DNA from: Leguminivora glycinivorella
Lineage: Eukaryota; Arthropoda; Insecta; Lepidoptera; Tortricidae
Length of the DNA: 64,000 bases
Assembly: GCF_023078275.1 (NCBI RefSeq)
Contig: NC_062981.1
Location: 20,514,846-20,578,845, forward strand
Direction: 5' to 3'
Program-made: the position numbers and the translations under genes
Shown here: positions 11,672 through 21,184 of the stretch, one piece after another
How positions within the stretch are numbered: position 1 is the first letter of the stretch
Layout: every line of letters begins with the position of its first letter
The notes under the pieces: model-generated
Database searches by the model: none
The model's input: the letters and a program-made list of their open reading frames with translations, nothing else
Told to the model about the DNA's origin: nothing

Positions 11672-11830
11672 ATGAATTGTTGTGTATCTAGGTGTCCTAG
11701 CACAACGCGGGGCAACCAGCATAAAGTGAAAAATATAAAATTTTATAGCATTCCAGCCGAAAGCACTTTCGTACCTTGGACTCGTGAAAAGCGAAATTTA
11801 TGGATAAATGCATTAAAGAAACATATGTAC
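11672..11830 (+). CDS. THAP zinc-finger protein, first coding exon
   Basis: Fifty-three codons start MNCCVSRCPSTTRGN and continue through KFYSIPAES, VPWTREKRNLWINALKKH to a phase-0 boundary followed by a consensus donor (gtaagtatg at 11831). The start M-x-C-C-V-x-x-C, the (F/Y)xxIP segment and the downstream W-x-x-A-L match the first half of a THAP domain, a C2CH zinc module binding DNA. THAP domains occur in insect nuclear regulators and at the N terminus of P-type transposases, so a host gene and a transposon relic are both possible. The exon is too short to stand out among long frames. The second half of the zinc site must lie in the next exon. Confidence 0.65.
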
Positions 11831-11915
11831 GTAAGTATGATCAATACTTGAATTATAACGCTGATATTTGAATTGTGGTAATCATCGATAGTAAAGAATA
11901 ATACAATAGATACAG

Positions 11916-12020
11916 GCTTCAAGCATCTCCAGGTTTCAAAACATACGAGGTTACGTTTGTGGCGGGAGGTTTAAAAACTGCCGTCGGTTGCAGTCGCAAA
12001 TACAGTTCTGTTATTACTAA
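11916..12020 (+). CDS. Possible second THAP exon (degenerate)
   Basis: After an 85-bp intron ending atagatacag, a phase-0 frame of 34 codons reaches TAA at 12018-12020. It contains YVCGGRFKN, which lines up with the usual C-x-x-H-F half-site except that arginine replaces the zinc-binding histidine. The stop lies just before the element starting at 12028, and the stop's last two bases are inside its target duplication. This is a tentative exon. If real, the protein would be short and probably unable to bind zinc normally. Confidence 0.3.
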   Translation, partial: ASSISRFQNIRGYVCGGRFKNCRRLQSQIQFCYY

Positions 12021-12027
12021 ATATTAA

Positions 12028-12654
12028 GGTTCCCCTTGTTTTGGCATAATTTTACAATCACGAATTCTTTTTGGCATAATCTATATTGGCATAATTCACC
12101 TTTCGCATAATCTGTTATGGCATAGTATAGTTACGCATAATTAGTTTAGGCATATTTTTGTTTGTCCGAATATATTTCGTGCATAAAGGTTATTCGCCGA
12201 ATAGTTTTTATGCATAAATTATTTCTGCATAACATGGTTTAGTCTAAATTTACCACGCAGAACTTTTATCATAGGTAATACTACTTTATTAATGTTGCAG
12301 TTCTAACCTTTGTCAAGAATTTGTCTTTGAAATTCTTGTCAAGATGTTGTATTTCTTGAGGTCGCAGTTCTAACCTAACCAAACCGACTCTCTTGACATC
12401 ATTTAGTATGGGCCAATATTCTGATTTTAATAAATATGCCAAATGCAATTATGTGAATTAATTTTATTCATTAAAACAATCGGCGTAAACTGAATTATGC
12501 GAACTTATTTTCGGACAAAGTAATATTCGTATTATTTTAGATTATGACAAATACGTTTTGTGCCAGATTAATATTCGGCGAAAATCGATTATGCGAAGTC
12601 TGTTATGCGAAAATTGTTTCGGACAATTAAAGTTATGCCAAATAGAGGGAACCC
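12028..12654. mobile_element. DNA element with arrays of GCATAA motifs, 9-bp duplication
   Basis: The left end GGTTCCCC...TTTTGGCATAA and the right end TTATGCCAAA...GGGAACCC are inverted repeats. AAATATTAA flanks it at 12019-12027 and 12655-12663. The left third holds about ten copies of a (G/C/T)GCATAA-like word and the right third about five in reverse. Such subterminal repeats are usually transposase-binding sites. No transposase frame is present, so this is a 627-bp non-autonomous element. A 9-bp duplication fits Mutator-type elements, but 8-9 bp occurs in others. Confidence 0.7.
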
Positions 12655-12663
12655 AAATATTAA

Positions 12664-13417
12664 CAATAACATACTTACTGTAATTTGGGCTTCATAAACA
12701 TTTGAAATCCTCGTTTGGGCCACGATTCATCCACTAATTTTAGCTGTTATGTCGACGTTGATTTTCTCAGTCGCATCTAAAACGTGGCCCGCCTGAAATA
12801 ATTTGAGCCCTTTGACGTTGTTCTGACCGCGCTCGATGTCGCTCTTCACGGGAACAAAGCCGTACTTTATTATTTTAATCATCATTTTATTATTTACTCA
12901 TGTTTTTCAGTTTATAATATGTGACCGCAGTTTGACAGATAAGTTTTTGCTTTTCATTTTATCCGCGCAGTGTCGCTTTAGTCGGCCAGTGCTGCCCTCT
13001 ATAGTTCTTGCACGTTCCCTATTTCGCTTTATGACTTAGGTACTCATTCAAGTATTCGAGGAAAGACGCCTCAATACTTTAGATGCCAAACGCCAGCAAC
13101 GCAAAGACAGACCGAAGCCCTCCTATGTATACATACAATACCTCTGGCCAACTCTATTGTAGCACTTGCCAAAGTCTTTAAGACGAAGACGAAGAAAATA
13201 TTAGAGCCCATAACAGGCGTAATCCATAGTTGCTGAGGTCGCCATCGCCGAAATCGGTGAGGAGGACTATATATAGGTATATATAGGACTATATATACTT
13301 ATGACAGGACCTACTTTGCAATATCAGTATCCATGGTAAGAGGTACCTTAAAAGGTTGGCGCTGAGTGTCATTTCACGTACATGCATAACTCACGCCTGC
13401 ACACTCAATAAAAAACC
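12664..13417. other. No gene supported
   Basis: A 67-codon plus frame at 12836-13039 has a hydrophobic run but no family signature and no splice or promoter support. Short direct repeats (tatatataggactatatata) lie near 13268-13300. Confidence 0.4.
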
Positions 13418-14008
13418 GGCCAAGAGCGTGTCGGGCCACGCTCAGTGTAGGGTTCCGTAGTTTTCCGTATTTTTCTCAAAAACTACTGAACCTATCAAGT
13501 TCAAAACAATTTTCCTAGAAAGTCTTTATAAAGTTCTACTTTTGTGATTTTTTTCATATTTTTTAAACATATGGTTCAAAAGTTAGAGGGGGGGGGACGC
13601 ACTTTTTTTCCTTTAGGAGCGATTATTTCCGAAAATATTAATATTATCAAAAAACGATCTTAGTAAACCCTTATTCATTTTTAAATACCTATCCAACAAT
13701 ATATCAAACGTTGGGGTTGAAATGAAAAAAAATATCAGCCCCCACTTTACATGTAGGGGGGGGTACCCTAATAAAACATCTTTTTCCATTTTTTATTTTT
13801 GCACTTTGTTGGCGTGATTGATATACATATTGGTACCAAATTTCAGCATTCTAGTGCTTACGGTTACTGAGATTATCCGCGGACGGACGGACGGACGGAC
13901 GGACGGACGGACGGACGGACGGACGGACGGACGGACGGACGGACGGACGGACGGACAGACAGACATGGCGAAACTATAAGGGTTCCTAGTTGACTACGGA
14001 ACCCTAAA
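13418..14008 (+). repeat. 'ccggccaagagcgtgtcggg' repeat with (GGAC)n
   Basis: Starts aaaccggccaagagcgtgtc, contains gggttccgtagttttccgta, and ends gactacggaaccctaaaaag. A (GGAC)n microsatellite occupies about 13883-13955. Inverted and partial copies are at 15.70-16.11 kb and 63.21-63.57 kb. It seems related in its ends to the 2.35-4.58 kb family. No coding capacity. Confidence 0.7.
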
Positions 14009-14019
14009 AAGGGTAAACA

Positions 14020-14200
14020 GAGCACCAAACAATTTCCTATTCTTGTTTCAGTGCATTAAGAAAACGAAATGATTATATTACAGTGACAGGTTGCTAGCCC
14101 ATCACTCAAACCAGAATTAAACCCTATATCCCACAGTCGACTTCTACAAAACCAACGGGAGAAAAAGGAGTGAAATTTTAAACCCGTCACTACATCGGGG
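14020..14200 (+). repeat. 'CACGCCTGTATCCC' repeat, diverged copy
   Basis: Retains tttcagtgcattaagaaaac, tgacaggttgctagcccatc, ccctatatcccacagtcgac and taaacccgtcactacat, in the family order but with many substitutions. Confidence 0.55.
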
Positions 14201-14261
14201 TCATTAATAAAGGCATAAGCGCCCACTGATGGTACCTTTAACCGTGAGACGCCACATTTTA

Positions 14262-14438
14262 TTAATTGTCAATGAAAATTGAACCACATATCGTGTAATA
14301 ATTCACATTTATTCCGTTAAGAGCGCTTTCAAAAAATCTGCTTGCTCGCATTTCGACGCCGGCGGCGCTGGCGTGCGCCTGTGTGCAGACGCACACTATA
14401 ACCAGAAGCATAACGATTGTAGCCTGCGGTACAGACAT
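14262..14438 (-). CDS. Possible secreted peptide (signal-peptide exon)
   Basis: From ATG at 14438-14436 the frame encodes MSVPQATIVMLLVIVCVC, a short polar start and strong hydrophobic core, then TQAHASA, a good signal-peptidase site. A mature part of about 33 residues follows (GVEMRASRFFES...), with stop at 14262. The stretch is GC-rich against its AT-rich surroundings. The 3' part turns AT-rich, so the true exon may end earlier at an unseen donor. I do not recognise the protein. An upstream in-frame ATG (14462) would disturb the signal peptide. Confidence 0.35.
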   Translation of the reverse strand: MSVPQATIVMLLVIVCVCTQAHASAAGVEMRASRFFESALNGINVNYYTICGSIFIDN

Positions 14439-14839
14439 AGCGTGCGATCCTCTTCGAACCAACCTTACGTGCGGCTAGAGCGAAAGGGATAGCATTCATG
14501 GTCGGTACCGCCACGCCGTCAGTGGCGTTGCGGACTAACCATTATTGATACTTGCGTAAAGTATATATTACATATTTGCATACATGATTTCGTGCATAAA
14601 TACTTGACCTTTTAGTTTAATTATTAAACTTATCACAGTTTTTTTTATTAAAACGTGTGTAGCCTTGGAAGAAATAAATTAAAAAACTTTTATAATATAA
14701 TAAATTGTGTATATAATATTGTCTTCTGTCACCGCGATAGTTACTCATGAAATAAATTTATGGAATCAGATTATATCGCGTATAATGAATATAATCCGTT
14801 TTCTTAGTTTTATTTTATTTTGTATATGATATGTTTTCT

Positions 14840-15045
14840 AGGTTCTTTTCGGTGAAGGAAAACATCGTGAGGAAACCGGACTTATTCCAATAAGGTCTAG
14901 TTTACCCTTTGGGTTGAAAGGTCAGATGGCAGTCGCTTTCGTAAAAACTAGTGCCTACGCCAAATCTTGGGATTAGTTGTCAAAGTGGACCGCAGGCTCC
15001 CATGAGCCGTGGCAAATGCCGGGATAACGCAAGGAAGATTATGAT
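14840..15045 (+). mobile_element. tRNA-derived SINE, 5'-truncated copy
   Basis: Starts inside the body (ggttcttttcggtgaaggaa) and runs to cgcaaggaagattatgatg. The tRNA head is absent. Confidence 0.75.
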
Positions 15046-15061
15046 GTTTTCTAGGTACATA

Positions 15062-15548
15062 TACAGAGTGGGGCCTGTAACAAAGGCGAAGAATTGAACT
15101 CTAGGCTATTCTCCTTAAGCCGTTTTCACACTATCCGATCCGATATCGGATGTCGGAAGCATTTCAATAGAAAAAATCCAAGATGGCGCCTGTAATGTAT
15201 GGGATATCGGTCCGACATCCGATATCGGATCGGATAATGTGAAAACGCACTTATACTGATCAACATTTGTTCGGCGACTTTTAAAAATAACTTTTATTTT
15301 GATTTTTATCACCCTTGAAAGTTTTTTCTAAGAGGTAATGTATTGCGAATTCTGTTAAGTCTAAAGTGTGACAGACAACGTCAATGACAACAATAATGGC
15401 GTACATTGAAGCTAATATTTATTTTGTATGAAAAATTAAAAATTTAAAGACTTCATAATTTTTAAAAGTCACTGAATAAATGTTGATCAGTATAAGGAGA
15501 ATAGCCTACAGTTCAATTCTTCGCCTTTGTTACAGGCCCCACTCTGTA
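15062..15548. mobile_element. Mariner-type MITE with 55-bp inverted ends
   Basis: The ends tacagagtggggcctgtaac and gttacaggccccactctgta continue as a near-perfect inverted repeat for about 55 bp. TA lies on both sides (15060-15061, 15549-15550). The left arm has been split from the core by the smaller MITE at 15118. No transposase. Confidence 0.8.
15118..15249. mobile_element. Nested MITE with CTTA (or TTA) duplication
   Basis: Inverted ends gccgttttcacactatccga and tcggataatgtgaaaacgc continue into a longer palindrome around the gatatcggat words. The flanks read CTTA at 15114-15117 and 15250-15253. The intact opposite arm of the outer MITE (ctccttatactgatc on its reverse strand) shows the site before insertion. 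Confidence 0.8.
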
Positions 15549-15694
15549 TATAATGGAACTAAGATCGGTTTTCTTTAATTTTAAGTAGTTTTTTTTTATA
15601 TTTAAAATGTAAGAGTTTTGAATGATTCACGGTTATTTTCATTAGACTATATTCACGGTCTATATCCCGGTCAATATAAGTTTAATATTTAAAA

Positions 15695-16190
15695 TGTGTT
15701 TTTAGGGTTTCGTAGTCAACTAGGAACCCTTATAGTTTCGCCATGTCTGTCTGTCTGTCCCTCCGTCCGTCCGTCCGTCCGCGGATAATCTCAGTGACCG
15801 TTAGAACTAGAGAGCTGAAATTTGGTACCAATATGTATATCAGTCACGCCGACAAAGTGCAAAAATAAAAAGCGGAAAAAATGTTTTATTAGGGTACCCC
15901 CTACACGTAAAGTAGGGAGTGATTTTTTTTTTCATTTCAACCCTAACGTATGATTTATTGTTGGATAGGTATTTAAAAATGAATTACTGAAATCGTTTTT
16001 TGATAATATTAATATTTTCGCGAATAATCGCTCCTAAAGAAAAAAAAAGTGTCCCCCCCCCTCTATATATGGAAAACTACGGAAGAGCCGAGCGGCTATT
16101 TACCAACGCGGCTTTAAAAACCGGCCGAGAGCGTGTCAGGCCACGCTCAGTGTAGGCACTGAGCGTGACCCGACACGCTCTCGGCCGGTT
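15695..16190 (-). repeat. 'ccggccgagagcgtgtc' repeat, minus copy, with doubled terminus
   Basis: An inverted copy of the 13.42 kb family (gtagtcaactaggaaccctt ... to about 16110) with a short CCGTCCGTCC microsatellite. It ends in a head-to-head pair of the family's terminus: ccggccgagagcgtgtcagg followed at once by its inverse (16120-16190), a hairpin of about 33-bp arms. Confidence 0.7.
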
Positions 16191-16350
16191 TTTAAATATT
16201 ATGTTGTTTTAATTGCATGGAGCACAGGAAGGTCCACATCTATGTATTGGTTTTTTGTAAGGAAATACAACTCTACGCTACGCCTACCTGCTTTAGTTGA
16301 CTGTTGACACACTGAGACAGTGGATGCGCCAGAGTATAAAAGAGTGATTA

Positions 16351-16991
16351 CCATCTCTTGTCAAAGATCTTGTTGAGACGAATCAAACGAACCCAAACAC
16401 GAAGTGGTTTCAAGACCTGGTCGTGGAATACTCTTGACTACCTTCCAGCTTCATCATCAGATCCTGGGTACCATCTCTTGTCAAAGATCTTGTTGAGACG
16501 AATCAAACGAGCCCAAACACAGAAGAGTTTCAAGACCTGGTTGTTGAATACTCTTGACTACCTTCCGGCTTCACCATCAGATCCTGGGTACCATCTCTTG
16601 TCAAAGATCTTGTTGAGACGAACCAAACGAGCCCAAACACGGAGTGGTTTCAAGACCTGGTTGATGAATTCTCTTGACTACCTTCCAGCTTCATCATCAG
16701 ATCCTGGGTACCATCTCTTGTCAAAGATCTTGTTGAGACGAACCAAACGAGCCCAAACACGAAATGGTTTCAAGACCTGGTTGATGAGAACTCATGACTA
16801 TCTTCCGGCTTCATCATCAGATCCTGGGTACCATCACCTCTTGTCAAAGATCTTGTTGAGGCAAATCAAACGAGCCCAAACACGAAATGGTTTCAAGACC
16901 TGGTTGATGAGAACTCATGACTACCATCTGACTTCATCATCAGATCCTGAGTACCATCTATTGTCAAAGATTTTGTTGAGACGAGTCAGTA
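16351..16991 (+). repeat. 120-bp minisatellite, five full units plus a partial one
   Basis: Units start at 16351, 16471, 16591, 16711, 16831 (123 bp with a 3-bp insertion) and about 16954. Each begins ccatctcttgtcaaagatct. Unit length and the only internal length change are multiples of three, so a frame stays open throughout. Confidence 0.9.
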
Positions 16992-17002
16992 ACCTCAAAT
17001 GA
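16358..17002 (+). CDS. Open frame across the 120-bp minisatellite
   Basis: 214 codons made of a 40-residue repeat: SKILLRRIKRAQTRSGFK, then TWLMNSLDYLPASSSDPG, then YHLL. It is strongly basic at each repeat start and has no domain I know. An alternative frame of the same units (LVKDLVETNQTSPNTKWF) looks more protein-like in composition but has TGA at the same place in each full unit. Expression is unproven; the open frame may only reflect the unit length. Confidence 0.25.
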   Translation: MSKILLRRIKRTQTRSGFKTWSWNTLDYLPASSSDPGYHLLSKILLRRIKRAQTQKSFKTWLLNTLDYLPASPSDPGYHLLSKILLRRTKRAQTRSGFKTWLMNSLDYLPASSSDPGYHLLSKILLRRTKRAQTRNGFKTWLMRTHDYLPASSSDPGYHHLLSKILLRQIKRAQTRNGFKTWLMRTHDYHLTSSSDPEYHLLSKILLRRVSNLK

Positions 17003-17940
17003 TATTCAATAATAAATAATACTTACTAAAAATATTAGTCAAGTTAATTAGTTAGTTACCAAAGTCGTCAACCCAAGGATCAAAGTTTTCGGTCGCAGTA
17101 TACATGCAACAGTACAGCCAAACACGCACACAAGTGCGGTTTTGGACACGGCGGTGCCGCACACAATGACAAAATAACTTCGCGATCGTCGAGCCGCGTG
17201 CGGAGCGGACTAACATACGTCCTACCTCTACAAGCTCTGCCGCGGTACTGACATCGCAAGCGCGCGTAACCGGTAATAAGGAGGCATTTTTAAAAAATCG
17301 ACAAAAATATTAAATTGCAATTAATAGAAAACTTTTGCATAAAATCTGTTTGAGTAAGCGTTGCAGATTATTTTTATATTAAAACTACTTCAAAAACACG
17401 TAAGTTTTCGAAGAAATTGACACTTATTCTGAGGTGATTTCTGAAACAAATTGGATTCATCATATCCTCATTTACTCTATTCTAAAGCCTTATAACAAAG
17501 AAGTAGTCTCAGATGATTGTAGTACAGGATATACATAATACAAATTTACCACTTGAAGTATTCAAAACTATCCAAATTTTACAAATTAGACGGACTAAGT
17601 CAGCACTTTTCGCGGGTTTTCCTAAACATGCACCAGAAAAAAAATCATAATTTATTAAGTGAGTTAGTTTTTAAAAATCCAGTCTCACAACATGTAAGTT
17701 AAGAAGATGTCCTAATCGAATCCTGAACTTAATAAGTCTTTTAGATGACGGAAAGTGTAGCATTTTGCCGACTAAAACTATCAATTTTACATTATTACGA
17801 CGTTTTCGTTGAATGCCCTCTTAATGGAATAAAATATCGTGGTAATTCCGAACAACGCGACGCCTTGCATGTGAATACAAGTACAGTAGCTTGTACTTGA
17901 GAAAGGCATTTTAGTTATATAACTGATGGCCCTTTTTTTT
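17003..17940. other. No gene seen; GC-rich patch at 17080-17275
   Basis: A patch with many CG dinucleotides (cggcggtgccgcacacaatg, tcgagccgcgtgcggagcgg) stands out from AT-rich DNA, but I find no supported frame, splice pair or repeat partner for it. Confidence 0.35.
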
Positions 17941-17944
17941 TTTT

Positions 17945-18088
17945 TTTTAATACTACGTCGGTGGCAAACAAGCATACGGCCTGCCTGATGTAAAGCGGTC
18001 ACCGTAACCTATGGACGCCTGCAACTCAAACAGTGTCACAAGCGCGTTGCCACCCTATTAGAAACTTGTACACTCCCTTTTGCTCAGC
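17945..18088 (+). repeat. 'tactacgtcggtggcaaac' repeat, 5' part
   Basis: Reads actacgtcggtggcaaacaa ... gtcaccgtaacctatggacg ... attagaaacttgtacactcc, the left half of the family seen whole at 36.72 kb. Confidence 0.7.
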
Positions 18089-18593
18089 TGTGTTGCCCTT
18101 AAAACAAATGTTTTTTTTTAGATATTTTGTGATATGATTCAATTTAGTATTAAATGCGATTACTGCGAAATCATTTTAAATTGGATCGCAATTACCGTTA
18201 GGTAAGTGTAACGGTAATAAACGAAAATTTTATTACGTCACACAATTACGTCATTTTATTAGTTGAAAATCGTATTACTTGAAGATAGGTAATAAAATTG
18301 TAGTACTCAAAAATTACGAGAAATGCTATAAAAACGTTCTCAATTTCCGAGAAACGAAATACAAGTTTACATATCAAAGCCTCATAGCTGCATAGCAGAT
18401 GCATATTGCAGTTGCACCGTGACTGCACCCTAACTCTGCACCCAAATGAAACCACTAATGAGTCCTCTAAGAGCTACTCGCTAAGCTCTGGTCTCATTTA
18501 ATTCTACGAATATTTAAGTTTTGCTTGCAAATTAGCATGGTCATGCGGGCGTAGTTATATTTGCTCATTTTCTATTATTATTGCTTTTTAACT

Positions 18594-18900
18594 CCCGACG
18601 CAAAAAGACGGAGTGCTATTAATTTATCGTGTCTGTCTGTTTGTGTGTGTGTCTATCTGTGGCACCGTATCTTCCGAAGAGGCCCCTTTTTTGGATTGAA
18701 AGCTGAATTAGTTGGTAGTGTTCTTAGCCATGTTTCATGAAAATCGGTTTACTATATCGGGGGTTTTTTCAAACTTTAAATTCTTCTTCAGTATTGACAA
18801 CATTTCAAATTTTGTGAAGAAGGCTAAACCGAAAATCATTTCGGTAAATATCCTTCAATTATGTGACAAAGTAATTATGTTGATGTTATTTTTTACCCGT
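18594..18900 (+). repeat. 'cccgacgcaaaaacgacgg' repeat, plus copy
   Basis: Starts actcccgacgcaaaaagacg, has TCTGTCTG/TGTGTG tracts, then tagccatgtttcatgaaaat. Other copies: 19.96 and 20.90 (minus, split), 21.19, 29.01 and 30.54 kb (minus). No coding capacity. Confidence 0.65.
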
Positions 18901-18999
18901 TAATCCCCGAGCAAATTGCGAAAAACTGTAAACCGGATATTTGACGTAAGTATATAGTCTGCACCAGGGACAAAATTCTATTTTTTTCTAGTATTAATC

Positions 19000-19215
19000 A
19001 AGAACAAACGGGCCTCTCGCTCGTTTTTATCGAGAAGGTACAAGTTGTAGAATGATCTACCTTCTAAGGTTTTGCTTGCGCTATGACATGGGGTTCTCCA
19101 AGAAGCAGGTATTTAGGGTTTTCAAAGGTCGGCAACGCATAAGTGACTCCCCTGATATTGCGTATGTCCACGGGCGGCGATAACTGCTTGCCATCTGATC
19201 GTTTGCTCACTTTTA
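19000..19215 (+). mobile_element. LINE 3' end fragment
   Basis: A broken reading similar to RYDMGFSKKQVFRVFKGRQR (compare the frame at 1563-1805) is followed by gtccacgggcggcgataact and ttgccatctgatcgtttgct, a common lepidopteran LINE 3' region. Stops interrupt the frame. Confidence 0.55.
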
Positions 19216-19367
19216 ATACTAATACATCTGGTACAGTTTATTTGTCACATATAAATAGGTATACCAAAGTTTTTTTCTTAACGTTAAACTAGAAAAATCA
19301 TTACACGTATTGTATAAAAACAAAGTTCGAGTTACAAATTGCAGGCTCGCCTCTTACAAAACACCAT

Positions 19368-19505
19368 GGGGGTTACCATGACGTGCTAAAGCCGTTCAGT
19401 TTAGGTTGAGAGAGAGGGACGGAGCTATGTAACTGCTATAGCTGTGTGTGTGAGTGAAAGCACTCAACCTAAACTGAACGTCTAAGTACGTCATGGTAAC
19501 CCCCC
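19368..19505. mobile_element. 'GGGGTTACCATGACGT' hairpin MITE, copy 1
   Basis: Arms gggggttaccatgacgtgct and acgtcatggtaacccccc continue through cgttcagtttaggttgagag on both sides, leaving a loop of about 45 bp. The second copy is at 21825-21955. Confidence 0.8.
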
Positions 19506-19731
19506 AGTACAGTCAACAACAAAGCAATGAATACAGCCAGTGTAAAAAATATGTATACAGAACTTTATTTCCTGTACATTAAGGTGTGTATACATAAATT
19601 TGGCACGTATTTACAGCTTGGTTACCTACTGACTGTACAGGGGTCGATATCCAATTAATCAAACATTCCAAAATGAGGATGTAATATCCTGTGCCCCAAA
19701 TACCTACTAAAGGGTGTAATCGTGAACAGGG

Positions 19732-19874
19732 TGCGTAGCCGAATGGCACAAACGCTCACGAAACGAAGCGCTAGTAGATATCTATCCCTATCGCTCTTGC
19801 ATATTGGCGCGGCAGAGCCGGACTACGTTTCGTTTTCGTTTGGCGTCGGAGAAATGCCATTCGGCTACGGGGCC
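19732..19874 (+). mobile_element. 'CCGTAGCCGAATGGCA' MITE, copy at 19.7 kb
   Basis: Ends gcgtagccgaatggcacaaa and aatgccattcggctacgggg, with the family core (agatatctatccctatcgct). The 76-codon frame crossing it is fortuitous. Confidence 0.75.
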
Positions 19875-20149
19875 AGGAAGGATCTCGTGAGAGTATATCC
19901 GCATACGGATGGATGGGGTTTATTTATAATCTACGTATATAGAGCAAAATAACCTAACCACAAAATTAAAATTTTGAAAAACCCCCGACCGCGGCACAGT
20001 AGACCGATTTTCATGAAACATAGCTAAGAACACTCTCGACTAACTCAGCTTTCAGACAAAAAAACTAAATCTAAATCGATTCATCCGTTCGGGAGCTACG
20101 ATGCCACATACAGACACACACACAGACAGACAGACAGATAAACAGACAC

Positions 20150-20900
20150 TGTGGTATTCAAATAAATGGCGGTGTGCTGGCAACACTCTGTTGCTGTCAA
20201 GATGGCACCAAGTGTGTGAGGTCGGATAAAATGCCGTACGGAGAAATAGTTGTTTTATTTATTACAGAACTCCTTCTTTTGATAAAATTGAAGATCCAAA
20301 AGGCCTTTCTCAGATTTCTTTACAAGAAAGTCTATGGCTATTACCCGTTTCTATACCCAACGAAGTTCTTGCTGGGAGCACTAGGTTATAATTCTCTGGA
20401 GGTAAGGCGTAACTGCAACCTGTTAGTCACCGTTTGTCGAATGCTGCAGGGTGAATCAGACTGCCCAGATCTAGTGAATTGCGTTCTCAGATTGTATGTG
20501 CCTGATATTCCCAGAATTAGTCTGCGTGTGCGCCCGCTGTAATGTTGGCGGTGCCGACAGCGCGCACAGTGTCACGCAAAAACTTACCGCTTCCTCGAGC
20601 TTTGACACTTCTCAATGCGCTACTGACGTCAGCACCTGATTGCGATTTGTTTGCATGGAGATGGAAGACAGTGTATCTTGAGTGTCTGAGGTATTGCGAG
20701 ACGATGGATGATAGGCCTTCCATGCACGGTCGGTGTATGATATTTTTAAGTAATTGTGTGTTGTTATAATACTTTTTTTTAAATTGTATTTTTTGTCAAT
20801 GTTAGTTTATTCGGTGTGTTGGTGTTTATGCTGTAATGCCGTGTAAACTTATTAAATAAATAAATAAATAAATAAATAAAATATATCAAAGGAGGACAGT
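20150..20900 (+). mobile_element. 5'-truncated LINE insertion with 8-bp duplication
   Basis: Flanked by ACAGACAC at 20142-20149 and 20901-20908. It carries the last part of an RT ORF, a 3' untranslated stretch, and an (AAAT)n tail at about 20856-20880. The target is a CAGA microsatellite, so part of the duplication could be coincidental, but the interrupted host repeat supports the limits. Confidence 0.75.
20174..20542 (+). pseudogene. LINE reverse transcriptase C-terminal fragment
   Basis: Contains FLRFLYKKVYGYYPFLYPTK, FLLGALGYNSLEVRRN and DCPDLVNCVL. The 'YPFLYPT.FL.G.LGYNSLE.RRN' signature is the C-terminal tail of Jockey/CR1-like RT ORFs. The first ATG lies beyond the truncation point and is not a natural start. 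The frame stops at 20542, and homologous-looking sequence may continue in another frame to about 20770. Confidence 0.65.
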
Positions 20901-20975
20901 ACAGACACATCAAACTTATAACACCCCGTCGTTTTTGCGTCTGGGGTTAAAAACTATAAAACCGAACATAATTTT

Positions 20976-21150
20976 TCAGTACAGATGGTGCCTTTCGCCC
21001 GAACTAGTGCGTAAATTCGTGTCAGTGCGTAAATTCTTGTGAAACTACAGAAGAGCCATCTTTTCTGAAGAACGTCGTACGATACACGTGCGAAAAGGAA
21101 ATTCGTAACTCGTGTCGACTTAACACACTCTTTTCGGCCGCATTTTAAAA
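20976..21150 (+). repeat. 'ttcagtacagatgg' repeat, copy 1
   Basis: Starts ttttcagtacagatggtgcc and includes gaacgtcgtacgatacacgt and gaaattcgtaactcgtgtcg. The better-preserved copy at 52.63-52.86 kb has cagtacagatgg and its inverse ccatctgtactg about 75 bp apart. Confidence 0.6.
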
Positions 21151-21184
21151 GTAGCGGATCTAATAACGCTTCAACGTTAACTCT

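Larger units (their letters stand above)
19955..20947 (-). repeat. 'cccgacgcaaaaacgacgg' repeat, minus copy split by a LINE
   Basis: The right half in minus reading is 20901-20947 (atcaaacttataacaccccg) and the left half is 19955-20149 (accacaaaattaaaattttg ... cagacagataaacagacac). The intervening 20150-20900 is a LINE 3' fragment. Confidence 0.75.

Noticed and set aside
13883..13955. CRISPR-like regular repeat
   Set aside because: It is a plain (GGAC)n microsatellite with no spacers, in a eukaryotic repeat.
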